Source: an uncultured Lachnospiraceae bacterium
GTDB lineage: Bacteria > Bacillota > Clostridia > Lachnospirales > Lachnospiraceae
DNA: 11,014 nucleotides
Reading direction: 5' to 3'
Assembly: GCA_949346185.1 (NCBI GenBank)
Contig: CASGVX010000044.1
Coordinates: forward strand, 1 to 11,014
In this document: in pieces, positions 1-5,156 of the stretch
How positions within the stretch are numbered: the first letter of the stretch is position 1
How the letters are laid out: the number at the start of each line of letters is the position of its first letter
The notes under the pieces: model-generated
What the model saw: the letters and a program-made list of their open reading frames with translations, nothing else
Databases searched by the model: none
Told to the model about the DNA's origin: nothing
Made by a program: the position numbers and the translations under genes

Positions 1-99
1 TATATTTACTTAAGAACCGCCAAATACATGCGCAGCTATATGAAACTTATTCTACAACTATAGAATAGTAGTTCGTTAATAGATTGGAGGGAGGCCAAT

Positions 100-1089
100 A
101 TGGCAAATTTTAAAGATATCATTGGGCAGGATAATGTAAAAAAACATCTGCAAAAGGGAATATCCCAAGGCAATATTTCCCATGCCTATATCATAAATGG
201 AGAAACTGGTTCTGGCAGACGTTTGCTGGCCTCCGCACTGACCAAGACCCTGCTTTGCGAGAATCCTACGCCGGAGGGAGATGCCTGTGGCGAGTGCAAA
301 TCCTGCATTCAGACGGATTCCAATAACCATCCTGACGTGCGCTTCATTGTCCACGAGAAGGCAAGTATCGGCGTTGACGATATCAGGAATCAGCTGGTGA
401 ATGATATCACTATCAAGCCCTACAGCAGCACGCACAAGATTTACATCATTCCTGACGCAAATAAAATGACAGAGCAGGCACAGAATGCCCTTCTAAAGAC
501 TATTGAGGAGCCGCCGGAATATGCGGTGATTATTCTTCTGACGGAGACGTCCGACACCCTCTTAGAAACCATCCAGTCCCGGTGCATTATCCTGAATACC
601 CGGCCTCTGGACAAGAAAGAGATTAAGCAGTATCTGGTCAATAACCTCCAGATGGAGCCGGAACGGGCAGAAATTGCCGCTGGATTCTGTCAGGGAAATG
701 TAGGAAAAGCCATTCATTTTGCCTCTTCCGAGGATTTTCAGGAGACGAAGGCTGACACGTTGCGCCTTGTGAAAGAGATTGATGACATGGATATTACAGA
801 TACCGTTTCCATGATTAAGGAATTGAACCAGAGGAAAGGGAAAATCAATGAATATCTGGATTTAATGCTTTTATGGTACAGGGATGTGCTGATGTTCAAG
901 GTGACGAAAGATGCCAATATCCTTCTATACCGGGAAGAATACCAGGCTATTTCCAAACAGGCGAGCCTGCGGAATTACGAAGATATCGAAAAAATCATCA
1001 GCGCCATCGACAAGGCGAAAGTGCGATTGAATGCAAATGTGAATTTTGATACCGCCATCGAACTTTTGCTTTTGGCGATAAAAGAATAG
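100..1089 (+). CDS. holB: DNA polymerase III subunit delta' (clamp-loader subunit)
   Basis: This is the delta-prime subunit of the clamp loader, which helps load the beta sliding clamp onto primed DNA at the replication fork. The 329 residues match the family's usual length. The AAA+ start has the IIGQDNVKKHL box (residues 7-17), HAYIINGETGSGRR (28-41) as the P-loop region with Arg where active ATPases have the Walker A Lys, a zinc-binding set C53, C63, C66 and C69, a Walker-B-like strand at 113-123, LLKTIEEPP (131-139) and the diagnostic SRC motif (160-162). The helical C-terminal part (about 215-329) fits the collar domain. The start is supported by GGAGGGAGG at 86-94, five bases before the ATG. 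The gene lies 25 bases upstream of ricT, as expected for one operon. The Arg-for-Lys change suggests this subunit does not hydrolyse ATP; that is inference. Confidence 0.96.
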   Translation: MANFKDIIGQDNVKKHLQKGISQGNISHAYIINGETGSGRRLLASALTKTLLCENPTPEGDACGECKSCIQTDSNNHPDVRFIVHEKASIGVDDIRNQLVNDITIKPYSSTHKIYIIPDANKMTEQAQNALLKTIEEPPEYAVIILLTETSDTLLETIQSRCIILNTRPLDKKEIKQYLVNNLQMEPERAEIAAGFCQGNVGKAIHFASSEDFQETKADTLRLVKEIDDMDITDTVSMIKELNQRKGKINEYLDLMLLWYRDVLMFKVTKDANILLYREEYQAISKQASLRNYEDIEKIISAIDKAKVRLNANVNFDTAIELLLLAIKE

Positions 1090-1114
1090 TATCAGGAGAA
1101 GAAAGGATTTATTT

Positions 1115-2383
1115 ATGATAACGATTATTGGTGTTCGTTTTAGAAAATCGGGAAAGGCATATTATTTTGACCCGGCCGGCAATGAGGTCAAGAAAGGGGA
1201 TCACGTCATTGTGGAAACGGCTCGAGGCGTGGAATATGGACTAGTAGTTCTGGGTCCTAGGGAAATTCCGGAAGAAAAAGTGGTAAAACCCCTGAAACCA
1301 ATTATTCGACTAGCCACGCTGGAAGATGACATTACAAACGAAAATAATGAAATTGAGGAGGGAGTGGCTTATGATATCTGTCTTGAAAAGATTCAGAATC
1401 ATGGACTGGAAATGAAGCTGATTGATTCGGAATATACATTTGACAAGAATAAGCTGCTCTTCTACTTTACCGCCGATGGGCGAATAGATTTCAGGGAACT
1501 GGTAAAGGATCTTGCCTCCGTGTTCCGCACCCGCATCGAATTGCGGCAGATCGGCGTGAGGGATGAGGCAAGGCTGATCGGCGGGATTGGCATATGCGGA
1601 CGTCCTCTGTGCTGCCATACGTTTCTGTCAGATTTTGCCCCTGTCTCCATCAAAATGGCAAAGGAGCAGAATCTCTCCCTGAATCCTCAAAAGATATCAG
1701 GGGCTTGCGGACGACTCATGTGCTGCCTGAAAAATGAGGAGGAAGCATATGAACACCTAAATAGAACCCTTCCCCGCATTGGCGCATACGTAACTACCTA
1801 TAATGGATATAGAGGCTATGTGCAAAGCATCAGCGTCCTCAAGCAGAGGGTGAAGGTGCTGATAACCAAGAGGAATGACGAGAGGGAAATTCGAGAATAT
1901 GCGGTAAACGAACTTCGATTTGACAATCGCAGCCGCATATCAACGAACCCAGTGGGACAGCCTTTGACCGATGAGGAACTGGACGAGAATACCCTGAGGG
2001 AATTAGAGCGGCTTGAAAAGCAGGATTTGGAAGATGCCACGGAAAATAGCGAGCAAAATTCCAGAGGGGGCAGAAATCATCAGGGAAGACGGCGTAATAA
2101 TTATCACAATGGAAGAAGAGATTACCGGCAGCGCAACGAGGAAATGTATAGGGAGCAGGGCGAGGAACGCTTTGACAAACCCAAGCGAGGCGACGGAAGG
2201 AAAGATTACCGAAAAAGCCGAAAAAACACTTCAGACCGCCATAATAATGATTATCGGAAAAGACAATATGATAATCCATATGAAGAACAGGGTGAGGATT
2301 ACTATGAAAGCAGAAACCAAAAATCCCGCTACCGCAATAGCCATAATTCCCATAAGGGCGGCCGACATCAAGGAAGAAGATAA
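1115..2383 (+). CDS. ricT: RicT/YaaT, PSP1-domain Fe-S protein with long basic tail
   Basis: This is the YaaT/RicT (PSP1 domain) protein. In Bacillus subtilis it works with RicA and RicF as an Fe-S complex that aids RNase Y in mRNA maturation and affects sporulation and biofilm formation. The core at residues about 1-275 has the RGVEYG motif (37-42) and two cysteine clusters, C161/C166/C167 (ICGRPLCC) and C198/C203/C204 (ACGRLMCC), the expected cluster ligands. AAAGGA at 1102-1107, seven bases before the ATG, fixes the start. From about residue 310 to the end (422) the protein turns into a low-complexity tail rich in Arg, Asn, Tyr, Gly, Asp and Gln, with RGGR, GRRR and GGRHQGRR blocks. It is probably disordered and able to bind RNA. 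B. subtilis RicT lacks a tail of this size as far as I recall. The gene follows holB, the same neighbour as in Bacillus. Confidence 0.94.
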   Translation: MITIIGVRFRKSGKAYYFDPAGNEVKKGDHVIVETARGVEYGLVVLGPREIPEEKVVKPLKPIIRLATLEDDITNENNEIEEGVAYDICLEKIQNHGLEMKLIDSEYTFDKNKLLFYFTADGRIDFRELVKDLASVFRTRIELRQIGVRDEARLIGGIGICGRPLCCHTFLSDFAPVSIKMAKEQNLSLNPQKISGACGRLMCCLKNEEEAYEHLNRTLPRIGAYVTTYNGYRGYVQSISVLKQRVKVLITKRNDEREIREYAVNELRFDNRSRISTNPVGQPLTDEELDENTLRELERLEKQDLEDATENSEQNSRGGRNHQGRRRNNYHNGRRDYRQRNEEMYREQGEERFDKPKRGDGRKDYRKSRKNTSDRHNNDYRKRQYDNPYEEQGEDYYESRNQKSRYRNSHNSHKGGRHQGRR

Positions 2384-2426
2384 AGCATGAGATCCTATTG
2401 TCATTATTCATGATAATTCCAACAGC

Positions 2427-2490
2427 ATAAACAATAAGTTCATCCAGTTCGCTGCATACTGCATAACTGGATGAACCATAAATTGTTTAT
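2427..2490 (+). other. Large imperfect hairpin between ricT and trmN6
   Basis: The 12-base arm GTTCATCCAGTT (2438-2449) pairs perfectly with AACTGGATGAAC (2465-2476). An outer arm ATAAACAAT (2427-2435) pairs with ATTGTTTAT (2482-2490) across a small asymmetric bulge. The loop holds a tandem CTGCATA CTGCATA (2452-2465). No clean run of T follows, so it is a weak candidate for an intrinsic terminator of the holB-ricT unit. A 3' stabilising hairpin or a palindromic repeat are alternatives. Apart from this hairpin and the weak promoter elements listed separately, I see nothing else in the 2384-2592 gap. Confidence 0.55.
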
Positions 2491-2532
2491 ATACAATTTA
2501 AAGCATAATACTATTATTTTGTACAGATTTTT

Positions 2533-2538
2533 TATAAT
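2533..2538 (+). promoter_or_regulatory. Possible -10 box for trmN6-rsmI
   Basis: A perfect TATAAT sits 55 bases upstream of the trmN6 start in a very AT-rich stretch. I find no good -35 hexamer at 16-18 bases upstream, so this is weak. Its value is mainly positional: it lies after the hairpin and before the next ribosome binding site, as expected if trmN6-rsmI has its own start of transcription. Confidence 0.3.
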
Positions 2539-2592
2539 TAAGACTTGTATTTTTTTTCAAATTATCATATACTGAAATTGGAGAACATATAT

Positions 2593-3333
2593 ATGTACGT
2601 CAAACAACAACTTCGTGCAGGCGAACGCTTAGATGATTTACAGAGAAGCGGATACCATATTATCCAGCACCCGGAAAAATTCTGCTTTGGGATGGACGCT
2701 GTCCTTCTGTCCCATTTTGCAGAGTTAAAAAAGGACAGTCGGGTACTGGATATGGGAACAGGTACTGGCGTGATTCCCATTCTTCTCTGTGCCATTTCAG
2801 ATGCATCCCGCTTTGACGCCTTGGAAATTCAAGAGGAAAGCGTGGATATGGCATGCCGCAGCATTGCGTTGAATGGCTTGGAAGAACGCATCCACGTTAC
2901 GAGAGGAAATATTAGGGAAGCATCTTCCATTTATGGAAGACATGTTTTTGATGCCGTAATTACGAACCCTCCATATATGAATGACAAGCACGGCCTAAGA
3001 AATCCCGAAATGCCAAAAGCAATTGCCAGACACGAAATTTACTGTACATTGGAAGATGTCATCCGGGAAGCTTCGGAGGTATTAAAGCCAAAAAAGAGTT
3101 TCTTCATGGTTCATCGCCCCCAAAGGCTTCCAGAAATTTTTCATACCTTGCAGCAGTATCGGCTGGAACCTAAACGCATGCGTCTGGTTCATCCCTTTGT
3201 CTATAAGGAGCCGAATATGGTGCTAATTGAGGCAGTGAGAGACGGCAACCCTATGCTAAAAATAGAGTCGCCTATCATCGTCTATGAAAAGAAGGGTCAA
3301 TATACCCAGCAAATCCTTGATTTGTATAAATAA
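2593..3333 (+). CDS. trmN6: tRNA1(Val) (adenine-N6)-methyltransferase family protein (TrmN6/YabB)
   Basis: This is a class I SAM-dependent methyltransferase of the TrmN6/YabB family, which makes N6-methyladenosine at position 37 of tRNA1(Val) in Escherichia coli. Counting from the ATG at 2593 it has 246 residues. Visible motifs are the SAM-binding VLDMGTGTGV (51-60), the acidic residue E78 that usually contacts the SAM ribose, and the amino-methyltransferase signature NPPY (125-128). The reading frame extends upstream to a TTG at 2545, but that start has no ribosome binding site; GGAG at 2580-2583, nine bases before the ATG at 2593, supports the shorter form. The gene is 33 bases from rsmI and was probably transcribed with it. 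The N-terminal lead-in (ERLDDLQRSGYHIIQ) fits the YabB group. The exact tRNA substrate here is inferred from the family. Confidence 0.9.
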   Translation: MYVKQQLRAGERLDDLQRSGYHIIQHPEKFCFGMDAVLLSHFAELKKDSRVLDMGTGTGVIPILLCAISDASRFDALEIQEESVDMACRSIALNGLEERIHVTRGNIREASSIYGRHVFDAVITNPPYMNDKHGLRNPEMPKAIARHEIYCTLEDVIREASEVLKPKKSFFMVHRPQRLPEIFHTLQQYRLEPKRMRLVHPFVYKEPNMVLIEAVRDGNPMLKIESPIIVYEKKGQYTQQILDLYK

Positions 3334-3366
3334 TCATTTTATAACGCATAAGGAGGTAAGCATATT

Positions 3367-4209
3367 ATGGCAGGGAAATTAATTCTATGTCCCACACCTA
3401 TTGGAAATTTGGAAGACATGTCATTCCGCATGGTAAGGGCGCTCTCGCATACAGATTTGATTGCGGCTGAAGATACCAGAAACACCTTGAAATTATTGAA
3501 TGCTTTTTCTATAAAAAAAATTCCACTGACCAGTTATCACGAGCACAACAAGAAGGAAAAAGGACCCTACTTGCTTGATAAGCTAAGGGAGGGGCTGACC
3601 ATTACGCTCGTGACAGATGCAGGCACGCCCGGCATCTCTGATCCCGGTTCGGATTTGGCCAGACAGGCAATGAAGGAAGGAATCAAAGTAGTATCCATTC
3701 CTGGCCCCTGCGCCTGCATCACGGCCTTGACCATATCCGGACTGCCTACCAAGAGATTTGCCTTCGACGGTTTTCTCCCCCGCGCGAAGAAGCCGAGAAA
3801 AGAGATGATAGAATCATACAAGATGGAGCAGCGCACCATCATTCTCTATGAAGCACCCCATCGACTTGCAAGTACTTTGCAGGAGTTGTATGAAGCCTTA
3901 GGAGACAGACCTATTTCTGTCTGCAAAGAACTGACGAAATACCATGAGACCGTTTTATCCTTTACTCTTTCTACAGCTATAGAATATTTTGAAGAGAATT
4001 CCCCAAAAGGGGAATATGTGGTCCTGCTTAAAGGTATCAGCGATGAAGAACTGGCAAGCGAAATGAAGAAAAGATGGGACGCCATTTCCCTGATGGAGCA
4101 TCTGGGAATATACCAGTCTCAGGGAATGACCAAAAAAGATGCCATGAAGCAGGTGGCAAAAGACCGCGGCGTCTCAAAAAGAGAGATTTACGAGTCTTTG
4201 CTGGAGTAG
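3367..4209 (+). CDS. rsmI: 16S rRNA (cytidine1402-2'-O)-methyltransferase
   Basis: RsmI (YraL/YabC-type tetrapyrrole methylase fold) methylates the 2'-O of C1402 in the decoding centre of 16S rRNA using SAM. The 280 residues are full length. Signature blocks in order are CPTPIGNLEDM (8-18), AAEDTRNT (33-40), LVTDAGTPGISDPG (81-94), SIPGPCA (110-116) and FDGFLPR (133-139). The C-terminal helical region (about 230-280) with GMTKKDAMKQVAKDRGVSK is the RsmI C-terminal domain. AAGGAGG at 3350-3356 precedes the ATG. Position next to a YabB homologue is the usual Firmicute arrangement, though the small GIY-YIG gene yazA found between them in Bacillus is absent. Confidence 0.96.
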   Translation: MAGKLILCPTPIGNLEDMSFRMVRALSHTDLIAAEDTRNTLKLLNAFSIKKIPLTSYHEHNKKEKGPYLLDKLREGLTITLVTDAGTPGISDPGSDLARQAMKEGIKVVSIPGPCACITALTISGLPTKRFAFDGFLPRAKKPRKEMIESYKMEQRTIILYEAPHRLASTLQELYEALGDRPISVCKELTKYHETVLSFTLSTAIEYFEENSPKGEYVVLLKGISDEELASEMKKRWDAISLMEHLGIYQSQGMTKKDAMKQVAKDRGVSKREIYESLLE

Positions 4210-4290
4210 CGTATTTTTACATATTTTTTCTAATTTTGGATATCATATTTTTACCAAGGAAGATAGATTGCATAAGAATGGAGGACTTTT

Positions 4291-4392
4291 ATGAAAATTA
4301 TTTTATTTGGTAGAAGAAGATTTTTATTTAGTTTTATCATGCCGATCACCGCAATTTACTGGCTCTTTGCCATTATGCAATTATTCATATAA
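4291..4392 (+). CDS. 33-residue predicted membrane microprotein
   Basis: A short open reading frame beginning MKIILFGRRRFLFSF and ending AIMQLFI. It has GGAGG at 4280-4284, six bases before the ATG, one of the best ribosome binding sites in the window. The N-terminal Lys and three consecutive Arg are followed by a hydrophobic stretch (residues about 11-33) long enough for one membrane helix, with the N-terminus predicted inside. It sits between rsmI (81 bases upstream) and a strong terminator that begins 30 bases after its stop, so it would be the last gene of the rsmI transcript. I do not recognise a family. The ideal initiation site and the position before the terminator argue that it is translated, but a chance short frame cannot be excluded. 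Confidence 0.5.
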   Translation: MKIILFGRRRFLFSFIMPITAIYWLFAIMQLFI

Positions 4393-4422
4393 TATGCTTA
4401 TGCATCTCAACTTACTCTTTTT

Positions 4423-4473
4423 AGCCCCCTATGCTTCTGCAGCAATATTGAAAGCATAGGGGGCTGCTTTTTT
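4423..4473 (+). terminator. Intrinsic terminator of the holB/rsmI block
   Basis: A perfect 14-base stem, AGCCCCCTATGCTT (4423-4436) with AAGCATAGGGGGCT (4452-4465), and a 15-base loop. It is followed by GC and then six T (4468-4473). The strong GC-rich stem plus T tract on the plus strand marks the end of the rsmI unit. On the minus strand the flanking bases are A rather than T, so it is a poor terminator for the convergent gene that ends at 4472. Confidence 0.88.
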
Positions 4474-4810
4474 AAAAATTTTTTCCCATATTCCTCTTGT
4501 GGCACCGTCTGCGTTCCCTTCTATATGCCATCTCGTTGCACAGCATAATCTGGGCCAGCGCCTGCATCCATCGATTGCTAATTTCCTCCCCATATCTGCA
4601 GTCTGTATTCTCACATACCTTTCCTGCCAGTTTCTCCACGCATACCTTATCTGGATATTCGTCATACATCAAACTCCCATCATATTCCATCTTGTCGCAC
4701 ATTTCCTGTACTGCCATCTGCATATTCCGCACCTGCAAAGGATACAGATAATCATTTCTTATCACATAGTTCTCCTGATTCACCTCAGTCAGTTCCAAGG
4801 GAAATGTCAT
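4472..4810 (-). CDS. Small Cys/Arg-rich conserved hypothetical protein
   Basis: A convergent minus-strand gene, 112 residues from the start chosen here. It contains the block MCDKMEYDGSLMYDEYPDK (residues 37-55 of this form) and a C-terminal half with QALAQIMLCNEM (83-94) followed by a basic RRERRRCHKR end. From memory, this pattern (an EC/MCD-x-MEY-x-GS-x-M-x-DEYPD block, then a helix with NEM and an Arg/Cys-rich tail) recurs in uncharacterised Lachnospiraceae proteins; no function is known to me. The frame extends to ATGs at 4843 and 4885. I chose 4810 because AAAGGG lies seven bases upstream and because relatives seem to have about 35-40 residues before the conserved block. The 4885 start has no ribosome binding site, and the one at 4843 has only a weak AGG. 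The overlapping plus-strand frames look like shadows. It is the only minus-strand gene in the window. Confidence 0.72.
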   Translation of the reverse strand: MTFPLELTEVNQENYVIRNDYLYPLQVRNMQMAVQEMCDKMEYDGSLMYDEYPDKVCVEKLAGKVCENTDCRYGEEISNRWMQALAQIMLCNEMAYRRERRRCHKRNMGKNF

Positions 4811-4855
4811 GCAATTTCCCTTTGCATAATTACTCTTCCTCATATCTACCTGCCT

Positions 4856-4875
4856 GTTCCAAAAAACCTTGGAAC
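4856..4875 (-). promoter_or_regulatory. Small inverted repeat near the start of the minus-strand gene
   Basis: GTTCCAA (4856-4862) and TTGGAAC (4869-4875) form a perfect 7-base stem with a 6-base loop. On the minus strand it lies directly after an AAAGGAG sequence (4875-4881) and upstream of the start at 4810. The AAAGGAG has no in-frame start codon at proper distance, so its role is unclear. Confidence 0.35.
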
Positions 4876-4891
4876 TCCTTTCCATAGTTTT

Positions 4892-5046
4892 TTTTCATTC
4901 ACACTTCCTATCATGCCGGCTTCGCCGGCACAAACATGGGGAAGAATGCTGCTTTGCAGCAAGCCCATTTTATGGGCGTTTCTTCCTGTGTGAATGGTGT
5001 TTTCATTCACACTGACACCTGCTTGAAGTTACTATTCACAGTAACT
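4892..5046 (-). ncRNA. Candidate structured 5' leader RNA or palindromic repeat element
   Basis: About 155 bases are almost fully covered by perfect inverted repeats. In plus coordinates these are 5027-5033 with 5040-5046 (AGTTACT/AGTAACT); 4914-4920 with 4924-4930 (TGCCGGC/GCCGGCA, triloop); and a 7-base stem 4940-4946 with 4980-4986 (GGAAGAA/TTCTTCC) that encloses two side-by-side hairpins, 4948-4952/4956-4960 (GCTGC/GCAGC) and 4963-4968/4972-4977 (GCCCAT/ATGGGC), both with triloops. The arm at 4988-4996 (GTGTGAATG) can pair either with 4896-4904, closing the whole multi-branch structure, or with 5004-5012, making a local hairpin. The two are mutually exclusive. It lies between a minus-strand promoter candidate and the start of the minus-strand gene, so it would be in that gene's 5' leader. 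I do not recognise a known RNA class. A dispersed repeat is the main alternative. Confidence 0.5.
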
Positions 5047-5047
5047 A

Positions 5048-5075
5048 CTTATATCAACTTATGATTTTTTTTCAA
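5048..5075 (-). promoter_or_regulatory. Promoter candidate for the minus-strand gene
   Basis: Read on the minus strand: TTGAAA (5075-5070, five of six bases of the -35 consensus), a 16-base spacer, and TATAAG (5053-5048, five of six of the -10 consensus). Transcription would start near 5041, leaving a leader of more than 150 bases containing the folded element at 4892-5046. Confidence 0.5.
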
Positions 5076-5092
5076 AAATGTTCCAACCAGCA

Positions 5093-5121
5093 TTGCCTTT
5101 TCTCAAAAGAAACACTATACT
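5093..5121 (+). promoter_or_regulatory. Promoter candidate for the 839-residue protein gene
   Basis: TTGCCT (5093-5098) and TATACT (5116-5121) are separated by the ideal 17 bases. The start of transcription would be near 5128. This promoter and the minus-strand one at 5048-5075 diverge, with their -35 boxes about 20 bases apart. Confidence 0.55.
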
Positions 5122-5141
5122 ATTACTACAAAACAGTATAG
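5115..5141 (+). promoter_or_regulatory. Inverted repeat overlapping the -10 box, possible operator
   Basis: CTATACT (5115-5121) and AGTATAG (5135-5141) form a perfect 7-base inverted repeat with 13 bases between. The left arm covers the -10 hexamer and the right arm lies just after the likely start of transcription. That is a common layout for a repressor site, though a chance AT-rich palindrome is possible. No regulator gene is nearby to name. Confidence 0.35.
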
Positions 5142-5156
5142 AAATGAGGGTTAAAT

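Noticed and set aside
1..99. Possible 3' end of an upstream gene (frame 3 open to a stop at 66-68, frame 1 open to a stop at 61-63).
   Set aside because: Neither short tail matches any family I know to sit before holB (for example YaaR or thymidylate kinase), so no partial gene is called. A small 7-base hairpin (48-54 with 61-67) is too weak to interpret.
100..1089. holB as gamma/tau subunit (dnaX) instead.
   Set aside because: The length of 329, the Arg in place of the P-loop Lys and the position next to ricT all point to delta-prime.
1839..2411. Minus-strand frame of 190 codons opposite the ricT tail, and a 125-codon plus-strand frame at 2013-2390.
   Set aside because: Both overlap the low-complexity ricT tail, whose biased codons leave other frames open. 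They have no domain pattern and no good ribosome binding site.
2545..2592. Upstream TTG start adding 16 residues to the methyltransferase.
   Set aside because: No ribosome binding site, whereas the ATG at 2593 has GGAG nine bases upstream and gives the usual family length.
4497..4993. Plus-strand frames of 84 and 164 codons opposite the small minus-strand gene.
   Set aside because: They are shadows of a gene with a recognised motif pattern, and the longer one runs through the palindromic segment.
4892..5046. Reading the folded segment as a tRNA-like cloverleaf or a plus-strand terminator.
   Set aside because: There is no acceptor CCA, T-loop or anticodon pattern, and no T tract follows the stems on the plus strand.
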